Assembly (NCBI GenBank): GCA_030614005.1 | Contig: JAUWKS010000021.1 | Span: 1 to 51,344 of the forward strand | DNA: 51,344 bases | Source: Candidatus Heimdallarchaeota archaeon | GTDB lineage: Archaea; Asgardarchaeota; Heimdallarchaeia; JABLTI01 | Direction of reading: 5' to 3' | In this document: positions 25,275-36,500 of the stretch, in pieces | How positions within the stretch are numbered: position 1 is the stretch's first letter | How the letters are laid out: each line of letters starts with the position of its first letter | Notes under the pieces: generated by a model | The model's database searches: none | The model's input: only the letters and a program-made list of their open reading frames with translations | Told to the model about the DNA's origin: nothing | Translations under genes and position numbers: made by a program

Positions 25275-27575
25275 TTAGAATGCTTGCTTAATTTTTGCAG
25301 CAATGTCCTTTTGCTCATTTTTTATAATTTCAATTACTAGCTCAGGAAAATGAGGTTCATACTTGCTGAATAGTTCTCTAATTTCCTGCTTTGTTGGTTC
25401 TCTGTCCCCTAAAGAATTGAAAGCTTGAACGATTTTTCTTACATCATTAAACATATTATTAATATTATCACGAATAAATTTCGGTCTTTCTTTTGATCTC
25501 CTTCGCCACATTTTACGTAACAATTCATGGAGAAATTCCGATCGAGGTCCACCATAGGCACTCATTGATCTAAGATTAACTTTCACTGCTTCTCTAAAGA
25601 GTTTATCAGTTCCTTCTTGTGCGCCCATTAAATCAAATTCTTTAAGATTTATTCCAGCAAAATTCGTTGTCCATACTTGTGCATTGATTGCTTTATTCGG
25701 TGCAAAAATTGACAAGGCTTCAATAACATGTAATACATCCAATGGGTCATCTCCAATAACAACAACTGGATACCCAACAACTATTGCTCGCACAATGATA
25801 TCTAGTCCTTTCCGAATATAAAATCCTGCAATGTATGCACAATCTTTGTGTAATCGAACAAGTTTTTCACTTAAAGTTAAACCTGCTTCTAATGTTGCTA
25901 CTCCGAATGTTTTCTTTACCTCATTCAGATATAAATCAGGAGGTCTACCTTCTATTTTCAGAGTATTTATATCTCGACCAACTTTGAGTAAGATTGAAGA
26001 AGTATTAGTAACTTCTTTTACCAGTTCCTTTGGGTCAGTTATTTTACGTATTTTCTTGACTAAGCTTCTGGAGAATTCAGAGGAAGAACCACTAGTAACT
26101 TTCTTTTGATCTAAATCAACAATTGTAGCCCATGAATAATATTTGAGTAAATGTTTAGGAACATAAACAACATCTGCATCCTTTGGATGGACAAAAATAT
26201 CGCTTTTAATACATCGAAGAGATCTATGTGGAGCAAGAAGAGTCAAAGTTTCAAATATTTTATCCACTAAACCATTAGTGGTCACTTCAGGTGTATCACC
26301 AGTAACAACTACTAAATCCCCCATTAATAAAGCTTCGAAAATATTTTCAAGGTCTTTTTTAATCATTGAGTTTAATAGAAAAGGGTCTTTGTTTTTATCA
26401 TTAGGAACCCTAATTTTACCGGAATTATACCCTTTTTCTCTTCGAAGGGACTGTGAAGGAAGAGAACCATTCTTAGGGATGATTATTGTCATTTTATGAT
26501 TACGATCGATTTCTTGGGCGATAGGATCAATTTTCAGCTTAACGCCTTTAGATTCTTTCTCGTCTTTATCGGGTTCTACAGTATCTTTCAGTTTTGGTTC
26601 AATACCATTGGTCAATGTAGGGACTTTCATCTCACCTTGAGATGCAGCATAAAGTCCTGAACTTGTAGAACCTTGTCTATCACTATCTTTTTCCAAGCTA
26701 GGGGGGGCCATCATTGCAGATTCTATTGTATCATATTTTGTATTTGTTTTTTCGACAACTTGTGCATCATCTAAGCTAAATTTAGGTGTTACTTCCTTAC
26801 TCGGGGAAAATGCTTTTGTAACATCCAATGATGATTGAGAGAAATCCTGCGAAGTATCTGAAGAAACTGCTGTATCAGGTGAAATTTCACCTGATTTTTC
26901 TGTGGGTGCCTTTCGAGTTAGAATTTTAGAAGATTCATCGGAATCAAATGGTTTAATCGAAAAATATGATTTATTAGAAATTGTTGTTATATAGAGATAT
27001 CCTCTTTGGTAGACTTCACGTAACTGCCTTTCAACTTCTGCAGATGAAATTCCTGTTACTTGAGAAACCATATCAGGAGTAACAACTTTCATTTTTACCA
27101 GTACAAGTGTAACCATTTGTAACTCATTTGGTAAATTCAAAACTTCAAATGCATCAAGATCTTTTCGATTGCCAAAGGCTTCAATTTTCCTTTGGTCAAA
27201 AGCTTTTGATAATTCTACTAGTACTGAATCAAAGCTTCTAAATTGAGAGATATTTTTTCCATCAAAAGTAACACTAACATCATGTGGAAAAGCTTTGAAA
27301 AACCGATCTTCTAATTCAGGGAGAAATATAGATGGAACGCTTGTTTCATCGAAATCTGCCCCTATAACAAATAGAACGGAGTTATTAGAATGATAATAAT
27401 ATTTAGTGTCTTCCAAGATTATATCTTGTACTTTTTCAGTGAATTTACTAGTTGGTCCACTAAGCCACCCATAAAATTTTTCTAATCGATCTCTTTCCTC
27501 TTGATCAGTTATTTTTATGAATTTCATACCTGCAACGGGTGTGTCTTTAATGAGTATCCATACGAACTGTATCAT
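25275..27575 (-). CDS. longin-like / winged-helix / possible DENN-like multidomain protein
   Basis: A 766-residue soluble protein. Residues 1-110 look like a longin or related alpha-beta domain beginning with an MIQFVWILIKD strand. Residues about 148-210 are a winged helix. Residues about 211-375 are a Ser/Thr/Lys-rich disordered linker. The C-terminal half has two related units, each with a strand-turn-helix segment (VVVTGDTPEVTTNGLVDKI at about 423-441; PVVVIGDDPLDVLHVIEAL at about 605-625) followed by a conserved LAP/FAP element, then a helical end. The paired units recall cDENN domains, and longin followed by DENN is the layout of eukaryotic Rab and Rag regulators. This is a by-eye suggestion; a different alpha/beta fold is possible. 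No catalytic motif is visible. The ATG at 27575 has AGGT close upstream. Confidence 0.6.
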   Translation of the reverse strand: MIQFVWILIKDTPVAGMKFIKITDQEERDRLEKFYGWLSGPTSKFTEKVQDIILEDTKYYYHSNNSVLFVIGADFDETSVPSIFLPELEDRFFKAFPHDVSVTFDGKNISQFRSFDSVLVELSKAFDQRKIEAFGNRKDLDAFEVLNLPNELQMVTLVLVKMKVVTPDMVSQVTGISSAEVERQLREVYQRGYLYITTISNKSYFSIKPFDSDESSKILTRKAPTEKSGEISPDTAVSSDTSQDFSQSSLDVTKAFSPSKEVTPKFSLDDAQVVEKTNTKYDTIESAMMAPPSLEKDSDRQGSTSSGLYAASQGEMKVPTLTNGIEPKLKDTVEPDKDEKESKGVKLKIDPIAQEIDRNHKMTIIIPKNGSLPSQSLRREKGYNSGKIRVPNDKNKDPFLLNSMIKKDLENIFEALLMGDLVVVTGDTPEVTTNGLVDKIFETLTLLAPHRSLRCIKSDIFVHPKDADVVYVPKHLLKYYSWATIVDLDQKKVTSGSSSEFSRSLVKKIRKITDPKELVKEVTNTSSILLKVGRDINTLKIEGRPPDLYLNEVKKTFGVATLEAGLTLSEKLVRLHKDCAYIAGFYIRKGLDIIVRAIVVGYPVVVIGDDPLDVLHVIEALSIFAPNKAINAQVWTTNFAGINLKEFDLMGAQEGTDKLFREAVKVNLRSMSAYGGPRSEFLHELLRKMWRRRSKERPKFIRDNINNMFNDVRKIVQAFNSLGDREPTKQEIRELFSKYEPHFPELVIEIIKNEQKDIAAKIKQAF

Positions 27576-27760
27576 TACCTAGTGACCTTCATATTCATCT
27601 CAGGTTATTTGCAATATTAGTTATTTAGCTAGTTTTTGATATTTTGCAAAGTTTAGTTATCGTGATGTTGGTGTTAAGAGTAATGAGGTGAGTCTCTTTA
27701 TTAAGTTTAATCGTCAAAATAAATGCTTGCTTAGATGAGCATTGATTAATTAGCAGCTAA

Positions 27761-29620
27761 TCAATAACCCCAGAATTTGTGATCCTCACTTAAACTACGT
27801 TTCAATGTAATTAAATCATCCAAAGCTTCTCTCTGATCAACAGTAAGATCTTCGAAAAATTTCTCTTTAATACGACGAACTACACTTTCTGGCAAGTCAA
27901 CATGAAGTTCCATATCTTCAGTTATCTGTCTTCCAACAGTTGGTCCCCTGATTGATATGGCAACTTGTTTTCCTTTACCTGCTTCTTTTAAAGATACACC
28001 ACTTTCTTGTATTTGTTGAATGTAACCACATTTCCGTCCATCTGTACCTCTAATCAAACCTACTCGAGGGGTTATTTTACCTGCTAGAACTTCAACACCT
28101 ACTACAGCTGGTCTACTTGCACGGAACACATTGCCAGGTATAATCTTTATTTTTCCAGGAAGTACTAAATCTTTCAAACTATCTGCTTTTAGTTTAGTTT
28201 CTACATCAACTCTCCAATGCTCATACTCATCTAGAAGGGTATAAATTATATCACTCTCAAAGAGAGCAATATTGTTAACTTCAAGTTCTTCCTGGGCATC
28301 CGGTAGAATAGCAACATTAAATGCTACAATAGCTGCGGAAGCAGGTGCACTTTCTTTTACAACTATTGCTACTGAGACATTTCCTTTATTAACATCACCG
28401 ATATCTGCTAACTTGATAGGAACCCTTCGGTCAGTAAATTCTTTAACGAGCGCTTCTAACGCTCCCAAAGTATCGGCTTTTATGATAATGCCTTCTTTGT
28501 CAGTTTCAATTTTGATTACTTTCATTTCATCTTCAATGAGCTTCTTAGCAGCCTTAATCTCATCAGGAGTATTGGCAACCATTACAGGAGCACCAGCAGC
28601 AGCTTCTGTCATACCTGAACCAGTGATTTTTATCCCAGCTGCAGCATGGACCATATCTATTGCATTGAATTTCTCTTTAGGATCACGAATCTCATCTAAT
28701 TCTTTGGGTTCCAATAGTGATCTAATTTTAGCATCATAAGCCTTATCCTTTCCACCAAAAACTATGTGATCTGTTTTTGAGAATGTCCCAGAATGAACGA
28801 TAACATTGATTGTTGTGCCCATACCTGCTTCTTCTGTTACTTCAAGAATGGTTCCTTCTCCAGGACCCTCACTATAAACAAGCTTGTCCAATAAAAATTG
28901 TTGAGCCAACCCAGAAAGAACTAAGAAAAGGTCTTGGATACCCTCATGAGTTTTAGCGCTAGTAGGAATAATAGCAACATTTTCAGTATAATTACGAATT
29001 CGATCATATCTATCTGAAGGATACCCTAGTTTAGATAATTCACCCATTATTTCATACAAATGAATATCTAGTGCTTTTTGTGTATCCATTGTTTGTTTCT
29101 TAAGCGTACTATGGAAAGATTCTCCTTCATGAATTTTCCATCCTGCTACACGATCAATTTTATTAGCAGCAACCAAAAAGGGTATTTTTCTTTGCTTGAG
29201 TAAACGCATAGACTCGAATGTTTGTGGTTGAAAACCTGTTCTTACTTCAATAACAACAATAGCTATATCAGCTACTGAAGCACCTCTTGTTCGGAGATTA
29301 AGAAAAGCAGCGTGACCGGGAGTATCAACAATTAAAATGCCAGGGATTTTAAGCTTGATGGCATCTTGCTTCATCATATCTCCACAAATCTCTTGAATAG
29401 TTTCAATGGGAAAATAGGACGCACCAATTTGTTGAGTAATGCCGCCTGCTTCTCTTGCTTGAACAGCAGTACCGCGGACTGCATCTAAAATGGATGTTTT
29501 TCCATGATCAATATGTCCCAAGATAACACAGATGGGGGCTTTCAAACGTTTGGTTTCATCTATTTTAACTTCAGCTTTCTTCTTTGGTTTGCCGGTTGGT
29601 TTTTTCTTTTCTTGTGACAT
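27761..29620 (-). CDS. infB: translation initiation factor aIF5B
   Basis: A 619-residue archaeal IF5B GTPase, which promotes ribosomal subunit joining. The lysine-rich N-terminus is short. The G domain has ILGHIDHGKTSIL (G1), AGGITQQIGA (G2), DTPGHAAF (G3), NKID (G4) and PTSAKTHEGI (G5-like). Domain II, domain III and the C-terminal beta-barrel with a final helix follow. Length is close to the archaeal norm of about 600, shorter than eukaryotic eIF5B. No intein interrupts the G domain. The start is ATG 29620 (TTG 29626 is possible), with GAGG upstream. The gene is 29 bp downstream of ndk on the same strand, an arrangement common in archaea. Confidence 0.96.
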   Translation of the reverse strand: MSQEKKKPTGKPKKKAEVKIDETKRLKAPICVILGHIDHGKTSILDAVRGTAVQAREAGGITQQIGASYFPIETIQEICGDMMKQDAIKLKIPGILIVDTPGHAAFLNLRTRGASVADIAIVVIEVRTGFQPQTFESMRLLKQRKIPFLVAANKIDRVAGWKIHEGESFHSTLKKQTMDTQKALDIHLYEIMGELSKLGYPSDRYDRIRNYTENVAIIPTSAKTHEGIQDLFLVLSGLAQQFLLDKLVYSEGPGEGTILEVTEEAGMGTTINVIVHSGTFSKTDHIVFGGKDKAYDAKIRSLLEPKELDEIRDPKEKFNAIDMVHAAAGIKITGSGMTEAAAGAPVMVANTPDEIKAAKKLIEDEMKVIKIETDKEGIIIKADTLGALEALVKEFTDRRVPIKLADIGDVNKGNVSVAIVVKESAPASAAIVAFNVAILPDAQEELEVNNIALFESDIIYTLLDEYEHWRVDVETKLKADSLKDLVLPGKIKIIPGNVFRASRPAVVGVEVLAGKITPRVGLIRGTDGRKCGYIQQIQESGVSLKEAGKGKQVAISIRGPTVGRQITEDMELHVDLPESVVRRIKEKFFEDLTVDQREALDDLITLKRSLSEDHKFWGY

Positions 29621-29649
29621 ATTCAATTCGCCTCTGAAAACTCATCTAT

Positions 29650-30108
29650 TCACTCATATATCCATGTTTCATCTGGTAAAACATTCTTGATAATCTCTGA
29701 CTCTTTAAAATAGATAGAATACTCTATTTTAGCATTTTCCGGAGAATCACCCGCATGGATAACATTTCTACCTATTTCCATGCCAAAATCTCCACGAATA
29801 GTACCAACTTCTGCTTCACCAGGTTTTGTAGCACCAACTAGCTTCCTGACACGGGTAACAGCATCCTTTCCTTCTACGACCATTGCAACAACTGGACCAC
29901 TAGAAATGAATTTTACTAACCCTTCATAGAATGGTTTGTCTTTATGAACTGCATAATGTTTTTCAGCCATAGCTTTTGTTAAGCGTAACATTTTCATTGC
30001 TACAATTCTGAGGCCAACTTTTTCTAATCGTGAAATTGTTTCGCCTACAAGTCGACGTTTTACTCCATCAGGTTTAACCATTACAAATTCTCTTTCAACA
30101 TCTACCAT
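29650..30108 (-). CDS. ndk: nucleoside diphosphate kinase
   Basis: A 152-residue nucleoside diphosphate kinase, which transfers phosphate from NTPs to NDPs through a phospho-histidine. Conserved features are [11 protein letters not shown] at the N-terminus, [15 protein letters not shown], the [10 protein letters not shown] strand, [17 protein letters not shown], and the catalytic [12 protein letters not shown] with the active His. The ATG at 30108 is preferred because TAGGTG lies at suitable spacing upstream; the longer GTG start overlaps this site. It is the first gene of an ndk-infB operon, matching a frequent archaeal arrangement that joins nucleotide supply with translation genes. Confidence 0.96.
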   Translation of the reverse strand: MVDVEREFVMVKPDGVKRRLVGETISRLEKVGLRIVAMKMLRLTKAMAEKHYAVHKDKPFYEGLVKFISSGPVVAMVVEGKDAVTRVRKLVGATKPGEAEVGTIRGDFGMEIGRNVIHAGDSPENAKIEYSIYFKESEIIKNVLPDETWIYE

Positions 30109-30261
30109 TGAATTCACCTAGTACTCAGCAAAATTTCTAGCTCAAAAAACTTTTGATTGAAAAGGAATTTGAGTTTTATTCAAACTACCCTTCGAAAATT
30201 TCTTTTCTATGTAAAAAATTATTAAGTTTGTAGGTATATTATACATTGAAGGGAAGAAGTA

Positions 30262-32292
30262 TTGAGAGCAAAAGGAGAAATAATTACCATATTTATTCTT
30301 ACCCAACTATTAGTTTGTATACCTGTAAATATACTGGTTGATTCGAATCAATTACAACAAGTCGCAGGATCTACAAACACAATTACTGAAATTTCCCAAT
30401 TTGATGATAATTATGGAAATTTTTTAGGTTTAAATGTTACTAATGAAATAGTAGCAGTTTCAACTTATAGAGGAGGAGTACTATTTCTAAACCATTCTTT
30501 AAAAACACTTGAAGTTGTAAATATATACCATAATATTACTACAAGTGATGTCGCTATTGTTGAAGATACCGCTTACGTTATTAATAGAAATGGAATAACT
30601 GCATTAGATATTTCAGATTTATCTAATATTATAGAACTTGATACTTTTAACCAAGATGGTGGGAAGAGTAATCTTGAAATTAGTAACAATTGTGCTTATT
30701 ATATTTATAATGACAAAGAAATTGTTATTTTGAATATATCAAAACCTAACAATATTCAATTAATTAGTGTATATCAAAATACAAAAGATATAGGATCTTT
30801 CAAAGTAAAACAAAATTATATCTACGGAGAAGGTGAAAAAACATTCTTTATTGTAAATATCACAAATAAATCGATACCAGAAGAAATTGATAGTATCCTT
30901 TATTTTGTAGAGGATGAAATATATTCTTTTGAATTGGAGGATAAATTTGCTTATTTATTTTATATCAACCTTGATAAAATTATCGTTTTGAATTGTACCA
31001 ATCCTGGTGATATTATTTTCTATAAAGAAATTCTATTACATGGAATTACGGATGGTTTCACATTAAAAGATGAAAAAGCCTATTTTTTGAAAAAAGATGA
31101 TATAACTTATGATAGGAGAATTGAAATCTATAATTATTCAGATTTAAATTCGGTTTTTTCATTAACAAATTTCACATCAGATTCAGTAAATCAGTATGGA
31201 ACAAATGAATTGTTGCTGTTTGAGAGTGAACTCTATTTCACTAGTAGCATGAGTATAGATATTCTTGACTGTAAAAATATAACAAATATCCAAATGTCAG
31301 GAAGTTTTAGAGCAGGAGGGTACTCAAGTGATATCTTAGTTGAGGGGAATAAGATTTTTGTTGCTGATAACAGAGATGGTTTGGAAGTGATTGATATAGA
31401 AAATATCTCTAAACCATGGAAAATAATACAAAGTAATCATATATATTGTTCACAATTAGTCAAATATCAGAATTTTGCTTTTTTTATCGATGGCGGACAA
31501 GCAATTAAAGTAGTTCAGATAACAGAAAATAATGAAATAATTGATTGGGAAAATATTGATTCATATTATATATTGTATTCTTTGGAATTGATGTTTCCAT
31601 ATTTATATGTAACAACAAGTTCAGGCATCAAGATATTCTATGTAGGAGATTTAGAAAATCCAATAGAGGTTGGAGAATATTTTGAAGCAAAACAATATTT
31701 AGATATCAAAATTGTGGATGACTTGGCATATGTTATTACGACGGATTATGATACAAATTATCTAAAGATATTCAATATAGGCACTCGAAGTGAACCAGTT
31801 TTAATCAATAGTTATGAAATAATAAATGCTACAGGTTGTTTAGAAATCAATGATGATTTAGCTTTTGTCGGAGTGGATGGAGGAGTAGAAATTCTTGAAA
31901 TCTCTAAACCCACTAATATTGAAACAGTAAGCTCCTTTGTTGACGAGGAATACTATACTACTTTATCATTACATTGCACTGGTAACTACCTTTGTATCGG
32001 TTCCTATGATGGAATAACTATACTAGATATTAGTAATAAAAAAGTACCAGTTGAAGTAGCAAGCTATTACGATGGAGGATACGCATGGAGTATAACTTCT
32101 AGAGATAATTACATATTTGTAGCCGATGGTATTGACAATTTAGAAATTCTAGAAACGTCTTTTTCACTAACAGATTCATCAGGATCAAAAATATTAGTTT
32201 ATATTCTAGTGCCCATAGGTGCTGTTGGAGTAATAACAACAGGAATTGTGGTTGTTATAAAAATAAGAAGAAAAGGAAAAATGGAGACTTGA
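30262..32292 (+). CDS. secreted LVIVD-like repeat surface protein
   Basis: A 676-residue paralogue of the LVIVD protein at 22745-24769. It has a signal segment (about residues 6-25), then about 14 repeats of 42-46 residues with units such as AYVINRNGITALDISDLSN, VILEIS-type strands and a later ITILDISNKKVP. A C-terminal membrane helix (about 644-667) ends in a basic KIRRKGK tail. The two paralogues share design but are divergent in sequence; this copy is richer in Ile, Asn and Lys. The start is TTG 30262 after AAGGGAAG. It is predicted to be an external, membrane-anchored beta-propeller. It is convergent with the topoisomerase VI A gene, leaving 2 bp between stop codons. Confidence 0.85.
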   Translation: MRAKGEIITIFILTQLLVCIPVNILVDSNQLQQVAGSTNTITEISQFDDNYGNFLGLNVTNEIVAVSTYRGGVLFLNHSLKTLEVVNIYHNITTSDVAIVEDTAYVINRNGITALDISDLSNIIELDTFNQDGGKSNLEISNNCAYYIYNDKEIVILNISKPNNIQLISVYQNTKDIGSFKVKQNYIYGEGEKTFFIVNITNKSIPEEIDSILYFVEDEIYSFELEDKFAYLFYINLDKIIVLNCTNPGDIIFYKEILLHGITDGFTLKDEKAYFLKKDDITYDRRIEIYNYSDLNSVFSLTNFTSDSVNQYGTNELLLFESELYFTSSMSIDILDCKNITNIQMSGSFRAGGYSSDILVEGNKIFVADNRDGLEVIDIENISKPWKIIQSNHIYCSQLVKYQNFAFFIDGGQAIKVVQITENNEIIDWENIDSYYILYSLELMFPYLYVTTSSGIKIFYVGDLENPIEVGEYFEAKQYLDIKIVDDLAYVITTDYDTNYLKIFNIGTRSEPVLINSYEIINATGCLEINDDLAFVGVDGGVEILEISKPTNIETVSSFVDEEYYTTLSLHCTGNYLCIGSYDGITILDISNKKVPVEVASYYDGGYAWSITSRDNYIFVADGIDNLEILETSFSLTDSSGSKILVYILVPIGAVGVITTGIVVVIKIRRKGKMET

Positions 32293-32294
32293 GT

Positions 32295-33506
32295 TTAAAC
32301 CCAATCACCAGTTTCAATCTTAGTTGGCAAGTATTCTTCAGTAAAGAATTTGATACCACGACTAGCGAGAGCTTGAATTTCGGCTTTCTGTTTGGTTTCA
32401 ATCATAAGTTTAAGCTCTTTAACCCATTCAGGACGAATTTTGACGAATTTTTCTTCCATCATAATTTTGGCTCGAGAGATATCCATCTTACTCATAGGTA
32501 ATCGAGTGTTTTGGGGGAGATTATATTTATCCAAATCAGAAGGGCGGACACCCAACCATTTAATATCAGGAGTGGCTAACTCATAAGATTCGTAAGATAG
32601 AGCCTTACTACCTAATCCATAGACACGAAGTATATCAAGACCATATGGATCTGAATCCATTACAGCCATTACTGGTAATTGTAAATCTTGATTCATTTTT
32701 CGCAAGAATATTCTTGTTGCAACATTTGGTTGCCCGCTGCCAGTTAGAATTACGCATGGATATTTTTCATAGAATTTATCTTCTGCTAATCTCAAGAATG
32801 CTGCTTGCTTTTCTACCACCATAATGAATTCTGCATCTGATTCTAAATCAGTAATATGGTCTTGCATTGGATTGACATTTTTTCCCGCTGACCCTTGTTT
32901 TGTACAATCTATTAAATCACCGTTATCTAGATACGATACTCTTCCTACAACCAATCCTCTGTCATTTGCGGTTACATGGATGTTTTTTCGATAAGTCCCC
33001 AGAGTTACTGCGCTATCTTCAATAAGAGGATCACTTCCTCTATTTTGGTCTTCGAAGAGTGCTACATCTGTATAAAACACTTCTCTTTTGCTACCGTGAA
33101 CATTCATCTCTAATAATTCGTGAATAATTTGGAGGACTCTTAATTGCGCTGTGAACTTTTTTACGGTACCTATATCATCCCATTTTCTATCCATATAATT
33201 TTGCCCTAATAATAGCAAATCTGATGCTTCATCATAAATTACATTACTTGCACTTCTCGAAGGAACTTTCAAGATAGGTTGTCCTGATTGTATTGTTTCA
33301 ACGAATACTTTCCTGAATATTTCTTCTATTCGTCTCATTCCTTCTTCTCTATCTATATCTGCAATCTCATGAATGCCCTCAGGTAAGTCTTCAATCCTTG
33401 TTCGAGAGGTCTTTTTTAGCTCTTCTCGTACTTCAATAATATGCTTAATTTTATCTCTTGAGACTTCCCTTGGGTACTTCTCTGTTTTTCCACTTTTACT
33501 GGACAT
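32295..33506 (-). CDS. top6A: DNA topoisomerase VI subunit A
   Basis: A 403-residue Spo11-related subunit of topoisomerase VI. The winged-helix CAP-like domain contains the catalytic tyrosine in REVFYTDVALF (about Tyr 144). The Toprim domain has VVEKQAAF with the metal Glu and VMDSDPYGLDI with the paired aspartates. With subunit B it forms the A2B2 complex that passes duplexes through a double-strand break and relaxes or decatenates DNA. The start is ATG 33506, fixed by GGAGG upstream. The subunit B gene ends 66 bp upstream on the same strand, so the order is B then A in one operon. Length matches the family (about 360-400). Confidence 0.97.
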   Translation of the reverse strand: MSSKSGKTEKYPREVSRDKIKHIIEVREELKKTSRTRIEDLPEGIHEIADIDREEGMRRIEEIFRKVFVETIQSGQPILKVPSRSASNVIYDEASDLLLLGQNYMDRKWDDIGTVKKFTAQLRVLQIIHELLEMNVHGSKREVFYTDVALFEDQNRGSDPLIEDSAVTLGTYRKNIHVTANDRGLVVGRVSYLDNGDLIDCTKQGSAGKNVNPMQDHITDLESDAEFIMVVEKQAAFLRLAEDKFYEKYPCVILTGSGQPNVATRIFLRKMNQDLQLPVMAVMDSDPYGLDILRVYGLGSKALSYESYELATPDIKWLGVRPSDLDKYNLPQNTRLPMSKMDISRAKIMMEEKFVKIRPEWVKELKLMIETKQKAEIQALASRGIKFFTEEYLPTKIETGDWV

Positions 33507-33572
33507 TTATTGTCCTCCGGTTTTTTTAATTCTAATAATCTTACTTTTTTGATTTTAATAAAATAGTTTTTT

Positions 33573-36500
33573 TTAGCCTTCTAGTTCAGCTGAAGTTTTT
33601 AGTGCTCTAATTATTTGTTTTCTGATGTTTTTCACTGTCTTTACACCTAAACCTTTGACGGTTGATGTTTTTGCTATTTTTGCACTATGGAATTGTTTTA
33701 CAGTATAAATTCCTGCTTTGTTCAGCTCTTCTTGCACCATTGGTGAAACGTGAGGTAATACTGCTACAGAAAGCATTTTTCGCATTTCAATGATATCTTC
33801 CTCTTTTACTCCTTTTACTGAACCCAATCTAGCGATACTTTTCTTGAAAATATCCCCTACAGATTTTACGCCCACCTTTGCTAATCGTTCTTCTGTTGTT
33901 TTGCCCATACCAGGAATTTTACTAATTCTAAGCGTAGGTTCTAGCATTCCTTTCGGTGGTCCTCTTACAATTTTAGTGGTTTCTTCAGCTTCTGCTTTTG
34001 GCTTCTTTGTGCCTAGAAATTCAGCTATAGAAGTATCTTTCTTCTCTGGTGATTTTGCTGGTTTTTTGGTTTTTGCAGATTTTTTAGCAGGTGGTTTTTC
34101 TTTAGTTGGTGCTACTTTTGTTGGTTTCTTGGCAGGTTTTTTCTTTTTCCTAGAAGGTACGGTCTTTGAACCTGGTGTCATCAGCAGTTTTTCTTCAATA
34201 TCTAATTTCAATTTTGTAATCGTTAGTGAGCGTAATCCTCTTGCATTTGTTAAACTATCATCATCTGCTTCGAAAAATTGTTGAACAGTAAATATACCCA
34301 TTAGATTCAAATCACTTTTTCCTTCAAAATTAATTCTTGGCAACACTATAACATCTGTATTCCCACGATTGTCAGCTATTGTTTTTGCTCCGAGGCCTTT
34401 AATCTTTAGTAAGCGACTGTTGGCAACCATATAGAATTTGGCTACTGTTTCAATACCTTTAGCTGATAATCTCGCAGCCATCGTTTTTCCTACACCACCC
34501 AATTCTTCAACTTCAGCATCTGCTTCAAGGAAGTCCGGAGGTGGAGTGGGCATTTTGACCTTAGTGGGTTGAGTGATAATGCCTTCATCATCCATTGATT
34601 CATCAATTTCTATTTCAGAGCTTTCTTCTCTAAGATTTTCAATATCTAAATCAAGTAATGCTTTGATCAATTCAAATAAGATAGTAACCCGTTCTTCTGA
34701 TAAGCCATGCAATTTGCTTAGCTCTTCTTCATCTGCTTCAAGAAATTCAAGTATACTATAGACTTTGTTACTATGCAATTCCTCCACAGTTTTTTGAGTA
34801 ATATTTGGTAAAACATCAACATTACATTTGGATTTTAGTTCAGCTATTATAACAATATTCAAACTGCTTTTGGTAAGTTCCTCATTTTCCATTAAGAAGA
34901 AATCTTTAATTGTTTTAACACCACGAGCACGAAGTGATTTCTGAGTTGCCGGACCAACACCAGGGAGAGTTGTCACTGAATCCATTCCTTCGTAAAGGTC
35001 CATACCATCAATTATTCCTCTATCTCGAGCAAATTCATCCAGTGCTTTAGCACTCACAGATTCAACCAATTCATCTTTTGCTAGCTCAGGTAACTCAAGA
35101 ATAGCAACTAGAATTTGTTCTGCTTGATCTAATGCTTCTTCAGATAATCCAAGAGAAATTAATTCTTGCATTTGTTCATCATCGATTAAAATGAGGTCTT
35201 GCAGAGTCTGAATATCGTATCTATCAAGATTAACACCCTCAATTGAATCTATAGGTAGAGCTTCAACTGGGATGGGGTTCTTTGGGAGAAAAATCGAACC
35301 ATCTCTTTGTTTTAAACAATTACTAAATTGTGTGGAACTGAACATAAATGGAAATTCATCTTCATCCATTTTTCCAAGCATTTGTCCAACAATTGATGAA
35401 ACAGTAGGGGCGTATTTATCAAAGATTTTCATTCTTCTAGCTGCTTGTTCTTTTTTCTTCAAAGCTCTTTGGAAACTCATTAGTTTCCTTCCGGCTTTTT
35501 GTAAACATAACCTAAGTTCTCTTCTAATCTCATCTACTTCAGCAATATATTCCTTGCTTGTTTCAGGGAAGGGTATTTTTGTACTAACTAATGACACGGC
35601 AAATATTATTGGATCATTATTGAGATTGGTTTTATAGTTGGACCAATTAATACCCTCAATTGTTTTCTTTATCAAATCATTTCCTTCACCAAATAGTAAA
35701 GGTATTCTGTTTGCAAAACGCATTAATTTGTATGGTGCACTAATGTTTTCTCCACCATATCCTATAGCAACTTCAACCTGAAAAGCATGTCCACTGTAGC
35801 TTGAAGGTGGTCTGCCTTCTGAACAGCTGAATTCGGGTTGGTAAACATCTTCCAAACCGGCTGCTAAATTTTCATGCCCTAATGGTGACAAACATTTACC
35901 ATCGGGTGGGAAAAATTTAACCTTGGTAAATCCTTCATGAATTAATCTTCGAAGCTCCATTTCATCTAAATTCAGGGGGTTTTTACTTGCCTTAATTTTA
36001 GATACTTTTAGAACTTGGGCTGCAGTTTTATCACCGATTCTCTGAAAATGGGTTTTCAAAAAATTCTTCATATCTTTACATTTTGTTCTAGAAATCTCGC
36101 TTTTTATTTGATTAATATCTGTACCAATTGGATGCAGTGGTACTTCAATTGGTGGTTCAGGAATTTCATCAACAGTTCTAGTATGAAAGATAGGTTCATC
36201 GGGATTGTCAGGAGTAGTAATAGTGAATGAAGCATATGGTGTTATAACAGCCATTTCTTCTAAGTATTCAAAGATATATCTTTTGGAGCGTCTCCAAGTG
36301 CCTGCAAAACAACAAGTAACTTCTGTTCCATGTACTTTTAGTTGGTTCTTTGATTTACCAGAATATTTTGTTGAATCAACGATTTCAGGAGCGTTCTTAA
36401 CAATATCAATAAACAATTTGTAATGACTGGTAAATTCAGCTGATTTTTTCTTAGAAAGAGCTAATCGTGATTTAATTTCAAATGGAACTCGAATAGTTGA

